The position numbers were made by a program, and so were the translations under genes. A DNA stretch of 64,000 bases from contig JAFYBJ010000057.1 of NCBI GenBank assembly GCA_017540265.1, forward strand, positions 27,138-91,137, given 5' to 3'. The DNA is from Lachnospiraceae bacterium. Its GTDB lineage: Bacteria > Bacillota > Clostridia > Lachnospirales > Lachnospiraceae. Each line of letters opens with the position of its first letter. The stretch's first letter is position 1. This document shows positions 1 through 8,996 of the stretch, one piece after another. Below the pieces are notes generated by a model. It was not told the DNA's origin, searched no databases, and saw nothing but the letters and a program-made list of their open reading frames with translations.

Positions 1-453
1 ATTCCTGTAAGGGACATAAACGCCGCGCATTCCGGCGTTTATGATATCCGCGGCGGCTTTAAGATTATCGGTGCCGCAGGCTTCGGGATCGGAAAGGGGC
101 TTATCCGAGGATACGAAGCAAACGGGGATGCAGTCCGGATCAAGGGAGAGCATAAGTGCGGCCGCTGTATAAGAGAGGGTATCGGTGCCGTGAGTCACCA
201 CGATGCCGTCAAAGTCTTCTTTTGCTTTTTCTTTTACAAGCTTTGTTAAAAAACTTATTTTTTTCCCGCTCATATTTTCACTGAGTGTTATGAAGGGGGT
301 CATGATCTCAAAGTTTATGTTATTAAAAGTTTCGGGATATTTCTTCTTAAAGGCATCCAGTATCAGCAGTGAAGGCTCGTCAGAGGTGCCGGTATATGAG
401 CCCTTTATCACGCTTCCTATGGTTCCGCCTGTGGTGATAAACAGGATATGCAT
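1..453 (-). CDS. L-asparaginase, type I-like (3' end outside window)
   Basis: Hydrolyses L-asparagine to aspartate and ammonia, probably in the cytoplasm because no signal peptide is visible. The 151 codons present start with an ATG at 453 preceded by AAAGGAGA. The N-terminus reads MHILFITTGGTIGS, which holds the first catalytic threonine (TGGTIGS). Further in is VVTHGTDTLSYTAAAL, the second signature with the Thr-Asp pair. After it comes a stretch with SSDKPLSDP and GTDNL, also usual in the family. The gene runs off the left edge, so roughly the C-terminal half is missing. It is divergent from the tRNA and yitT. Family assignment is secure; the exact substrate preference is not. Confidence 0.9.
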   Translation of the reverse strand, partial: MHILFITTGGTIGSVIKGSYTGTSDEPSLLILDAFKKKYPETFNNINFEIMTPFITLSENMSGKKISFLTKLVKEKAKEDFDGIVVTHGTDTLSYTAAALMLSLDPDCIPVCFVSSDKPLSDPEACGTDNLKAAADIINAGMRGVYVPYRN

Positions 454-487
454 CCATAAGTCTCCTTTTGTCAGATCTGTTTTCCAT

Positions 488-516
488 ACTTTAAGCGAAG
501 AAGGCATATTTTTCAA
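488..516 (-). promoter_or_regulatory. possible promoter of the asparaginase gene
   Basis: On the minus strand TTGAAA and TAAAGT are separated by 17 bases, about 35 bases upstream of the asparaginase start. The -10 match is only moderate, so this is tentative. Confidence 0.35.
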
Positions 517-559
517 CCGGTCTGTTTTCTGCAGGAGTATATTTTAATAGGAAAGGAAC

Positions 560-588
560 TTGATTTTATACATATTAGCATGTAGAAT
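560..588 (+). promoter_or_regulatory. sigma-A promoter of tRNA-Ala
   Basis: TTGATT (560-565) and TAGAAT (583-588) are spaced by exactly 17 bases. The -10 ends ten bases before the mature tRNA 5' end. No terminator is seen between the tRNA and yitT, so yitT may be read from the same promoter. Confidence 0.7.
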
Positions 589-598
589 GATTGCGTTC

Positions 599-671
599 GG
601 GGACGTAGCTCAGCTGGGAGAGCGCAGCGTTCGCAACGCTGAGGCCGGGGGTTCGAACCCCCTCGTCTCCA
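599..671 (+). tRNA. tRNA-Ala, anticodon CGC
   Basis: A full cloverleaf can be folded. The acceptor strands are 599-605 and 664-670, with the G3:U70 wobble that is the alanine identity element. The D arm is GCTC/GAGC. The anticodon arm is CAGCG/CGCTG with loop TTCGCAA, placing anticodon CGC at 632-634. The T arm carries GTTCGAA. The discriminator base is A at 671 and CCA is not encoded. It reads GCG codons. Confidence 0.95.
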
Positions 672-704
672 TTCAAAATTCTTACATATCGGAGAAAGAT
701 CATC

Positions 705-1571
705 ATGAAAAATTATAAAGCCAATATCATATCGCTTGCAATGATAATAGCGGGCGCTGTGCTGGCGGCTTTCTCCATTGAAGAATTCTTAAGCCCGAAT
801 AGGATCTTTGACGGCGGTGTCACCGGTGCATCCATGATACTGGTTTCAAAGATCCCGGTAAGTCTGGGTATCATGGTCGTTCTTTTAAATATACCGTTCT
901 TTATGGTGGGATATAAGAGGCTTGGGCGCGTGTTCATAGTAAAGTCCGTGGTGGCTATAGCCACTTTCTCTCTGTCGCTTTCCGTATTTGAATCCATGGA
1001 ACAGATAACAAGGGATCCGCTGCTTGCTACCATATTCGGCGCACTGTTTCTTGGCTGCGGCGTGGGACTTGTACTGAGAGCCGGCGGCTGTCTTGATGGC
1101 ACTGAGATAGTGGGCATACTGGTAAGCAGGAAGAGCGACTTTTCCACGGGCAGGGTTGTCCTGCTCATAAATGTAGTCATATATTTTGTTGCAGGCCTGA
1201 TCTTTGGTATAGACAGCGGAATGTATTCCATGGTGATGTATTTCATTACTTCAAAGGTGATAGATATCGTAGACACGGGCATGAACGGTTCAAAGGCCGT
1301 AATGATGGTCACGACGGATGGAAGAAAGGCTGCCGATGAGATATATAACCGTCTCGGAAGGACGGTGACTTTCTTACGGGGCGAGGGACTGGTTTCCGGC
1401 TCGGGGAAGGATGTGCTTTACTGCGTTGTGAGCAGAGCTGAGATATCGGAACTCAAGACGATAATCAAATCACTGGATGCCAGCTCCTTTACAACAGTCA
1501 CCGATATTACGGAAGTGATAGGAAATCACATAAAGAGCACTAAAAAGCCTCCGGTAAATGAAGAGGAATGA
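705..1571 (+). CDS. YitT family membrane protein (DUF161/DUF2179)
   Basis: A 288-residue integral membrane protein of the YitT/UPF0750 family. The first about 200 residues hold five or six hydrophobic segments with family features such as the early FDGGVTGASMIL loop and the later AGGCLDGTEIVG loop. The last about 80 residues form a soluble DUF2179-like domain (from TTDGRKAADEI to VTDITEV). The ATG at 705 follows GGAGAAAG. It lies between tRNA-Ala and the ATP synthase operon without a clear terminator on either side. The molecular function of the family is not established, so none is proposed here. Confidence 0.85.
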   Translation: MKNYKANIISLAMIIAGAVLAAFSIEEFLSPNRIFDGGVTGASMILVSKIPVSLGIMVVLLNIPFFMVGYKRLGRVFIVKSVVAIATFSLSLSVFESMEQITRDPLLATIFGALFLGCGVGLVLRAGGCLDGTEIVGILVSRKSDFSTGRVVLLINVVIYFVAGLIFGIDSGMYSMVMYFITSKVIDIVDTGMNGSKAVMMVTTDGRKAADEIYNRLGRTVTFLRGEGLVSGSGKDVLYCVVSRAEISELKTIIKSLDASSFTTVTDITEVIGNHIKSTKKPPVNEEE

Positions 1572-1595
1572 TATTCGCCGCAAGTACATTTCCGG

Positions 1596-1624
1596 TGGAC
1601 AAATATCCGTTTTCTGATTATAAT
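1596..1624 (+). promoter_or_regulatory. sigma-A promoter of the ATP synthase operon
   Basis: TGGACA (1596-1601) and a perfect TATAAT (1619-1624) lie 17 bases apart just before the first small atp gene. Transcription should begin near 1631, inside the apparent first codons of the atpZ-like gene. Confidence 0.65.
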
Positions 1625-1943
1625 GTACCGGATGGACCGCTCAGAGGAAAAGAGACGGAAAGACAGAAGGGAAGCGGCAAAGCTCCTTACGATGGTGAGC
1701 CAGTTTGCTTTCACCATGCTGACGCCGGTGCTTGGATGTTTCTTTGCAGGGCTGTGGCTTGATAAAAAGCTCGGCACCGGATTTCTTGCGGTATTGCTTT
1801 TCTTTATAGGCACGCTTGCCGGTTTTACAGGAGTTTACAAACTTGCAAAGGAATTCATGGGGGGGAACGGAATGGCCCCCGGAAGCGCGAAGGACACTGA
1901 AAGCGCTGTGGACAGGGATACTGATATCGGGTCTCATAGCTGA
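1623..1943 (+). CDS. AtpZ/AtpI-like small membrane protein
   Basis: About 106 residues: a basic cytoplasmic N-terminus (EEKRRKDRREAAK) then two transmembrane helices, the first containing LTPVLGCFFAGLWLDKKLGTG. The GxWLDKKLGT pattern is typical of AtpZ/AtpI-type proteins encoded at the head of F-ATP synthase operons, where they are thought to assist c-ring assembly or Mg2+ handling. The 1623 ATG overlaps the -10 box. An ATG at 1632 coincides with the predicted transcript start, which would make it nearly leaderless. No good ribosome site precedes either. The reading frame overlaps the next gene by about 100 bases. Confidence 0.75.
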   Translation: MYRMDRSEEKRRKDRREAAKLLTMVSQFAFTMLTPVLGCFFAGLWLDKKLGTGFLAVLLFFIGTLAGFTGVYKLAKEFMGGNGMAPGSAKDTESAVDRDTDIGSHS

Positions 1944-2424
1944 GGCGGTTCTTATTATTTTTTTTGACAGGCCCGTATACAGGAGCGCGGGTCTTATCAT
2001 CGGAGCGGTATGTGCCTGCTTTATGGCATGGCATATGGGATACAGCATAATAAAGAGCTGTGACTTTGATGAAAAAGGCGCTATGGCAGTGATGCGTAAG
2101 GGCGCTGTTTTGAGGTTTTTGGCAGAAGCGGTGATCATGTGCACAGCCTGCATTTCGGGGCTTGCGGATCCCGTCAGCATGTTTGCCGGGATGTTCTTAC
2201 TTAAGATAGCGGCATATGCGGCGCCGTTTACGGAAAGATTCCTGCCTGTGACGGAGGCTTTGAAGACTGTTCACACCCCACCTGCTGATGAGGAACGGGA
2301 CGCTTTCGGATATACAAAGGCGGAAAGGGCAGCCCTTGATGAGGAACTGCTTAAACAGCCGGAGTGGAAGCGCAGGGAAATAGAAAAGATGCGGAAGGAT
2401 TTTGATGATGCTTTTAACCATTGA
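1843..2424 (+). CDS. ATP synthase subunit I-like membrane protein
   Basis: A membrane protein of about 194 residues with four hydrophobic segments (ALWTGILISGLIAEAVLIIF, SAGLIIGAVCACFMAWHMGY, then two more) and a charged C-terminal tail of about 60 residues. Size, topology and position before atpB fit the ATP synthase I (AtpI) family. No ATG exists before the first helix in this frame. The TTG at 1843 is preceded at good distance by AGGAG and is preferred; TTG at 1816 is the alternative. It overlaps the upstream gene and its stop overlaps the start of atpB, suggesting translational coupling. The function is assigned by context and topology. Confidence 0.65.
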   Translation: MQRNSWGGTEWPPEARRTLKALWTGILISGLIAEAVLIIFFDRPVYRSAGLIIGAVCACFMAWHMGYSIIKSCDFDEKGAMAVMRKGAVLRFLAEAVIMCTACISGLADPVSMFAGMFLLKIAAYAAPFTERFLPVTEALKTVHTPPADEERDAFGYTKAERAALDEELLKQPEWKRREIEKMRKDFDDAFNH

Positions 2425-3121
2425 TGATTTCAGTGCAGACAGCTTCATGGTGGGCGGGGTATTCCCGCTGCATTTCGGGGATACCACTCTCTGGATCACA
2501 AGCACACATATTTGTCTGCTGATAGTTGTTCTCACACTTACGATCTTTTCTTTTTTCGCAAGGGCTGCCATGGAAAAGAGCGGTGATGTTCCCAAGGGCC
2601 TTGCCAATATCGTGGAAATGATCGTGGAACTCTTAGACGGCATAGTTAAGGGCACCATGGGAAAGCATGCCGGGCCTTTTAAGAATTATATCGGTTCCAT
2701 ATTTATCTTTATATTATTTTCGAATCTTTCAGGACTTCTCGGGCTTCGTCCCCCCACTGCCGATTACGGTGTCACATTCCCGCTCGGCATACTCACGTTC
2801 ACACTTATCACATTCAATAAATTCAAATATCAGAAGGTGAGCGGCGTGATAAAGGGACTTTGCGATCCCTGGCCTTTCTGGCTGCCTATAAATCTTATCG
2901 GTGATTTTGCGGTGCCTATATCACTTTCACTCAGGCTTTTTGCAAACATACTTTCCGGAACGGTCATGATGTCATTGGTTTACGGACTGCTTTCCACGAT
3001 AGCTTATGCATGGCCTGCGGCATTGCATGTATATTTTGATATGTTCTCCGGCGCGATCCAGACATACGTGTTCTGTATGCTGACGATGACTTACATAGCA
3101 AGCGCCAGGGACACAGACTGA
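2405..3121 (+). CDS. atpB: F0 ATP synthase subunit a
   Basis: Stator subunit of the ion channel of F1F0-ATP synthase. The helices and the strongly conserved penultimate segment LSLRLFANILSGTVM are present; the arginine in SLRLFAN (about residue 177) is the essential residue that releases the ion from subunit c. The C-terminal helix ends with AIQTYVFCMLTMTYI, also standard. About 238 residues. Possible starts are TTG 2402, ATG 2405 and ATG 2408; GGAAGGA upstream favours the ATGs. The gene overlaps the preceding one by about 20 bases. A hairpin and internal promoter separate it from atpE. Confidence 0.95.
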   Translation: MMLLTIDDFSADSFMVGGVFPLHFGDTTLWITSTHICLLIVVLTLTIFSFFARAAMEKSGDVPKGLANIVEMIVELLDGIVKGTMGKHAGPFKNYIGSIFIFILFSNLSGLLGLRPPTADYGVTFPLGILTFTLITFNKFKYQKVSGVIKGLCDPWPFWLPINLIGDFAVPISLSLRLFANILSGTVMMSLVYGLLSTIAYAWPAALHVYFDMFSGAIQTYVFCMLTMTYIASARDTD

Positions 3122-3133
3122 CCATAGGAAAAT

Positions 3134-3176
3134 ACGGTGCGCAAGTGCCGTGTGATATAGAAAACGAAAAATCGTT
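3134..3176 (+). other. two hairpins between atpB and atpE
   Basis: ACGGTGC/GTGCCGT (3134-3151) closes a GCAA tetraloop of the GNRA type, with two wobble pairs. It is followed by AAACGA/TCGTTT with an AAAA loop near 3162-3177. Neither has a U tract, so termination is unlikely. A role in stabilising or processing the mRNA upstream of the highly expressed c-subunit gene is an inference. Confidence 0.5.
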
Positions 3177-3185
3177 TGCTATAAT
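3177..3185 (+). promoter_or_regulatory. extended -10 promoter before atpE
   Basis: TGCTATAAT is a perfect -10 with a TGn extension, 36 bases upstream of the atpE start. No good -35 is seen. It could supply additional atpE mRNA to match the many c subunits per complex. Confidence 0.45.
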
Positions 3186-3187
3186 AA

Positions 3188-3472
<285 letters not shown>

Positions 3473-3513
3473 GTTATTTTCGGGGAATATCCCGGGAAAG
3501 GAGACTATAAGGC

Positions 3514-4068
3514 TTGAATATAGACTTGAACATGCTCCTTACGGAGACTATGGAGCCCAGGCTTTTCGGCCTGGATCTGCAGCTTTTGTTTGATTCGGGG
3601 CTTACACTGCTTGCGGTGTTCGTTCTTTTTCTTGTACTTTCCTACAATCTCTTCAATCCTGCAAGGAAGATCCTTGAGGGCCGCAGCGAGAGGATAAAGA
3701 ATGATCTTGACTCCGCCGCAAAAGATAAAGAAGAGGCGGCAAAGCTGAAAGAGGAATACGAAGCAAAGCTTAAAGAGGCGGATAAAGAGGCAGAGCGTAT
3801 ACTTGCCGAGGCGAGAAAGCGCGGGCTTGCCAATGAGGAACGCATCTGTGAGGAGGCAAAGAAGGATGCCGCCGGCATCATAGAAAGAGCGAAGGCTGAG
3901 GCTGAACTCGAAAAGAAGAAGGCAGGAGACGAAGTGAAGCAGGAAATGATAAATGTAGCTTCGTTAATGGCTGCGAAGGTGGTTGCGAAGAATATCGACA
4001 CCACCATCCAGGATGAACTTGTGGAAGATACGCTTAAAGCGATAGGTGAGAGCACATGGCAAAGCTAG
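3514..4068 (+). CDS. atpF: F0 ATP synthase subunit b
   Basis: Peripheral stalk subunit that links F0 to F1. An N-terminal hydrophobic helix (DSGLTLLAVFVLFLVLSYNLF) anchors it. The remaining about 130 residues form a highly charged, alanine-rich coiled coil (AAKDKEEAAKLKEEYEAK and onward). About 184 residues, a little longer than the usual 160-170. The start chosen is TTG 3514 because GGGAAAGGAG lies about 11 bases upstream; ATG 3532 is possible. The 3' end overlaps atpH. Confidence 0.93.
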   Translation: MNIDLNMLLTETMEPRLFGLDLQLLFDSGLTLLAVFVLFLVLSYNLFNPARKILEGRSERIKNDLDSAAKDKEEAAKLKEEYEAKLKEADKEAERILAEARKRGLANEERICEEAKKDAAGIIERAKAEAELEKKKAGDEVKQEMINVASLMAAKVVAKNIDTTIQDELVEDTLKAIGESTWQS

Positions 4069-4604
4069 CATCTGAAATCTACGGGAAGGCGCTTTTTTCC
4101 CTTGCTGTCACGGAGAATACAGTGGATGAGCTTTATGAGGAAGCAGAGCTTCTTTCGGAAGTTATGAAGACTACTCCTGAATTTCTCATGATGATGAATC
4201 ATCCGAAGCTCACAAGAGAGGAAAAGGAAGGCGTAATAAAGGATGTGTTCGGAGGCAGGGTCTCTGCATACTTCGAAGGATTCCTTCGCGTGCTTCTCGA
4301 CAAGGAACGCTTCTCAGAACTTCCCGGAGTTATAGCCTGCTTTCAGAGCCTGGTAAGGGAGTATAAGGGAACGGGAGTTGCCTATGTGTCATCTCCCATG
4401 GCTTTATCCGACAAGCAGGAAAAGGCCATTGAGGCAAAGCTCCTTGAGACTACAAAATACAAGGATATGGAGATGCATTATTCTGTTGACGAGAGTCTTA
4501 TAGGCGGTCTTGTGATAAAGATCGGCGACAGGGTGGTGGATTCCAGCATAAAGACAAAGCTTGAGGGACTTACGCGTTATTTAAAGAATTCTCAGGCAGT
4601 ATGA
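4056..4604 (+). CDS. atpH: F1 ATP synthase subunit delta
   Basis: Connects the b-subunit stalk to the top of the alpha/beta hexamer. At 182 residues it has the normal length. The N-terminal helical domain begins MAKLASEIYGKALFSLA, and the C-terminal part contains DESLIGGLVIKIGDRVVDSSIKTKL, the most conserved stretch of the family. The ATG overlaps the last 13 bases of atpF, so translation is probably coupled. Confidence 0.95.
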   Translation: MAKLASEIYGKALFSLAVTENTVDELYEEAELLSEVMKTTPEFLMMMNHPKLTREEKEGVIKDVFGGRVSAYFEGFLRVLLDKERFSELPGVIACFQSLVREYKGTGVAYVSSPMALSDKQEKAIEAKLLETTKYKDMEMHYSVDESLIGGLVIKIGDRVVDSSIKTKLEGLTRYLKNSQAV

Positions 4605-4642
4605 TTTTTCAATAATTTTTTCAGAAAGGTGCGGACAGATCC

Positions 4643-6148
4643 ATGAATTTAAGACCAGAAGAAATCAGTTCGGTGATCAGGGATCAGATAAAGAGATACG
4701 CTGACAAGCTTGAAGTCTCCGAAACAGGTACTGTCATCCAGGTCGCTGATGGTGTTGTCAGGATCCACGGTCTTGAGAAGGCTATGCAGAGTGAACTGCT
4801 GGAATTCCCCGGCGGCGTATACGGCATGGTCATGAACCTGGAAGAGGACAATGTGGGTGCGGTGCTTTTAGGTGCATCGGGCAATATCTCCGAGGGTGAT
4901 ACCGTAAAGACTACGGGCAGAGTTGTGGAGGTGCCAGTAGGTGATGCCATGCTGGGACGTGTGGTAAATGCCCTGGGACAGCCCATAGACGGCAAGGGAC
5001 CGGTTGATACCGGAAAATTCCGCCAGATAGAGCGAGTGGCTTCCGGCGTTATCACAAGACAGTCTGTTGATACTCCTCTTCAGACCGGTATAAAGGCTAT
5101 CGATTCCATGGTGCCCATTGGAAGAGGTCAGCGTGAGCTTATCATAGGCGACCGCCAGACCGGTAAGACAGCGATCGCTATCGATACCATAATCAACCAG
5201 AAGGGCCAGGGTGTGAAATGTATCTATGTTGCAATAGGCCAGAAAGCATCCACCGTGGCAAATATCGTTAAGACACTGGAAGAATACGGCGCCATGAATT
5301 ACACGACAGTGGTGGCTTCCACTGCATCGGAATTAGCGCCCCTTCAGTATATAGCGCCTTACGCAGGATGTGCGATAGGTGAGGAGTGGATGGAGAACGG
5401 AGAAGATGTGCTTGTGATCTATGATGATCTTTCAAAGCATGCCACCGCTTACAGAACACTCTCCCTGCTGCTCAGACGTCCGCCCGGACGTGAGGCTTAT
5501 CCCGGCGATGTCTTCTACCTGCATTCAAGGCTTCTTGAAAGAGCTGCCAGGATGAACAAGGATTACGGCGGAGGATCGCTTACGGCTCTGCCCATAATAG
5601 AGACACAGGCAGGCGATGTTTCGGCATATATCCCCACAAACGTCATCTCCATCACAGACGGGCAGATCTATCTTGAAACGGAAATGTTCAATTCCGGCTT
5701 CCGTCCGGCCATCAATGCGGGTCTTTCCGTGTCCCGAGTGGGTGGTTCGGCACAGATCAAGGCCATGAAGAAGATAGCGGGTCCCATACGACTCGAGCTT
5801 GCACAGTACAGAGAGCTTGCAGCTTTCTCCCAGTTCGGTTCCGACCTGGATGCCGATACAAAGGAGCGTCTTGCACAGGGTGAGCGCATAAGGGAGATGT
5901 TAAAGCAGCCCCAGTACAAGCCCATGCCGGTTGAAAAGCAGATAATCATCATATATGCTGCCACCAAGAAGTATCTTCTTGATGTGGATGTGGATAAGGT
6001 GCTTCGTTTTGAAACCGAACTCTTTGATTTCATTGATACAAAATATGCCGAGATCCCCGAGGAGATCCGCACTAAGAAGGAAATGTCAAAAGAGATCGAA
6101 GATAAGCTTGTAAAAGCGATAGAGGAATTCAAGAAAGATTTTCATTAA
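4643..6148 (+). CDS. atpA: F1 ATP synthase subunit alpha
   Basis: Non-catalytic nucleotide-binding subunit of the F1 hexamer, 501 residues, full length. It has an N-terminal beta-barrel domain ([17 protein letters not shown]) and the P-loop GDRQTGKT at residues 169-176. The central region includes [15 protein letters not shown] and [23 protein letters not shown], and the C-terminal helical domain begins near SQFGSDLD. The ATG at 4643 is preceded by AAAGGTG. It is followed 20 bases later by atpG. Confidence 0.98.
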   Translation: MNLRPEEISSVIRDQIKRYADKLEVSETGTVIQVADGVVRIHGLEKAMQSELLEFPGGVYGMVMNLEEDNVGAVLLGASGNISEGDTVKTTGRVVEVPVGDAMLGRVVNALGQPIDGKGPVDTGKFRQIERVASGVITRQSVDTPLQTGIKAIDSMVPIGRGQRELIIGDRQTGKTAIAIDTIINQKGQGVKCIYVAIGQKASTVANIVKTLEEYGAMNYTTVVASTASELAPLQYIAPYAGCAIGEEWMENGEDVLVIYDDLSKHATAYRTLSLLLRRPPGREAYPGDVFYLHSRLLERAARMNKDYGGGSLTALPIIETQAGDVSAYIPTNVISITDGQIYLETEMFNSGFRPAINAGLSVSRVGGSAQIKAMKKIAGPIRLELAQYRELAAFSQFGSDLDADTKERLAQGERIREMLKQPQYKPMPVEKQIIIIYAATKKYLLDVDVDKVLRFETELFDFIDTKYAEIPEEIRTKKEMSKEIEDKLVKAIEEFKKDFH

Positions 6149-6168
6149 GTGCCCGGGAGTTTTGATCT

Positions 6169-7053
6169 ATGGCTTCAATGAAGGATATTAAGAGACGCCG
6201 CTCCAGTATCGAGAGCACGCAGCAGATCACAAAGGCGATGAAACTCGTCTCCACCGTGAAGCTGCAGCGCGCAAAGCAGAGAGCGGAACAGTCCGAACAT
6301 TATTTCAATTCCATATATGATACCGTAAGCTCCATACTCGCAAGAGCAAAGGGCATAGATCATCCCTATCTGAGGGAAGGGAAGAGCGGCAAGAAGGCTG
6401 TTATTCTCATTACTTCGAACAAGGGACTTGCCGGCGGATATAATTCCAATGTGATAAAGCTTATCACAAAGAATGAATCCTTTAATCCGGAGAATACAAA
6501 GATATATGCCATAGGTATAAAGGGCAGGGATGCCATGCGTCATGCCGGTTTCGAGATCATGAAGGATTTCTCCGAAGCGATAGAGGCACCGGCATACAGG
6601 GACGGAGCCGAGGTGACAAAGGAGCTGCTTGCAGGTTTTGAAGCGGGAGAGATAAGCGAGATCTATCTTGCCTATACCTTCTTTAAGAATACCGTAAGCC
6701 ACATTCCCACCTTGCTTAAGCTTCTGCCCGTGGATATGGAAAATAAAAAACCTTCCGAAAAGGAAGGTACGGAAAAGGAAGCTTCTCTAAAGGATGCTCC
6801 CATGAATTTTGAACCGGAGGATGAGGAGGCACTTTCCCTCATAATCCCCAAATATGTGGCCAGCCTTATATACGGTGCCATGGTGGAAGCCCAGGCTTCA
6901 GAGAATGGTGCCAGGATGCAGGCTATGGATAATGCGACAAATAATGCGGCGGAAATGATCGACAAGCTGACGCTCCTATACAACAGGGCTCGTCAGGGCG
7001 CCATAACACAGGAACTTACGGAGATCATCGCCGGAGCAGACGCCATAAGTTAA
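6169..7053 (+). CDS. atpG: F1 ATP synthase subunit gamma
   Basis: Central rotor shaft, 294 residues. The conserved N-terminal helix (MKDIKRRRSSIESTQQITKAMKLV) and C-terminal helix (ending RARQGAITQELTEIIAGADA) are intact. Between about residues 190 and 220 there is a charged, low-complexity stretch rich in Lys and Glu that is longer than in typical gamma subunits. It sits on the surface Rossmann-like part rather than in the coiled-coil shaft, so the core should be unaffected. An intercistronic hairpin follows. Confidence 0.95.
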   Translation: MASMKDIKRRRSSIESTQQITKAMKLVSTVKLQRAKQRAEQSEHYFNSIYDTVSSILARAKGIDHPYLREGKSGKKAVILITSNKGLAGGYNSNVIKLITKNESFNPENTKIYAIGIKGRDAMRHAGFEIMKDFSEAIEAPAYRDGAEVTKELLAGFEAGEISEIYLAYTFFKNTVSHIPTLLKLLPVDMENKKPSEKEGTEKEASLKDAPMNFEPEDEEALSLIIPKYVASLIYGAMVEAQASENGARMQAMDNATNNAAEMIDKLTLLYNRARQGAITQELTEIIAGADAIS

Positions 7054-7067
7054 CAAATTGTAACTAT

Positions 7068-7083
7068 CACCCCCTCCGGGGTG
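7068..7083 (+). other. hairpin between atpG and atpD
   Basis: CACCCC and GGGGTG pair around a four-base loop, with no U tract after it. It is flanked by AT-rich sequence containing TAACAAATTGTAAC. It may protect or separate the atpD message, but no function is shown. Confidence 0.45.
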
Positions 7084-7104
7084 CTGAATGTTTGCAACAA
7101 ATAA

Positions 7105-8520
<1,416 letters not shown>

Positions 8521-8535
8521 AAGGAAAGCATTCAG

Positions 8536-8934
8536 ATGGCGGATACATTCAGATTGAAGATCATCACTCCCGACAGGGTATTTTATGAAGGGGACGTGGT
8601 GATGGCGGAATTCAATACCACGGAGGGCGGCATAGGCATATATAAAAACCATGTGCCTCTTACCGTGATCATTCGTCCGGGCGTGCTCACCATAACAGAG
8701 CCTGAGGATGAAAAGAGGGCAGCTCTTCATGCAGGTTTTGCAGAGGTGCTCGGAGATAAAGTCACGATACTTGCGGAGAGTATCGAATGGCCTGACGAGA
8801 TAGATATGGAAAGGGCCCAGTCAGCCGAGGAAAGGGCGAGGGAACGCATAGCGAACAAGCCTGACGGCGTTGATCTGGACAGAGCCGCTGTTGCTCTGCA
8901 GAGAGCTATAGCGCGTATAAACTGCCTCAAATAA
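8536..8934 (+). CDS. atpC: F1 ATP synthase subunit epsilon
   Basis: Small regulatory rotor subunit, 132 residues. The N-terminal beta-sandwich is clear: FRLKIITPDRVFYEGDV at the start, TEGGIGIYKNHVPLT in the middle, and HAGFAEVLGDKVTILAE at the end. The two-helix C-terminal domain (DMERAQSAEERARERI onward), which can inhibit ATPase activity, is present. It is the last gene of the operon, followed by a terminator. Confidence 0.95.
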   Translation: MADTFRLKIITPDRVFYEGDVVMAEFNTTEGGIGIYKNHVPLTVIIRPGVLTITEPEDEKRAALHAGFAEVLGDKVTILAESIEWPDEIDMERAQSAEERARERIANKPDGVDLDRAAVALQRAIARINCLK

Positions 8935-8950
8935 GAAATTACTAGAGCAT

Positions 8951-8982
8951 GAAGCCCTCCCAAATGACTGGGGGGGCTTCTT
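8951..8982 (+). terminator. terminator of the ATP synthase operon
   Basis: GAAGCCCTCCC (8951-8961) pairs with GGGGGGGCTTC (8970-8980) around an eight-base loop. The following tail is only weakly T-rich. It lies 16 bases after atpC and before the next gene. Confidence 0.75.
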
Positions 8983-8996
8983 ATCGTAAGGGAATA

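Noticed and set aside
713-1312. Long open frame antisense to yitT
   Set aside because: No ribosome site or recognisable protein features; it mirrors the codon pattern of the real gene.
8949-8996. Upstream ATG for the C39-like protein gene
   Set aside because: The first 16 codons would lie in the GC-rich terminator hairpin of the atp operon; ATG 8997 has a ribosome site.
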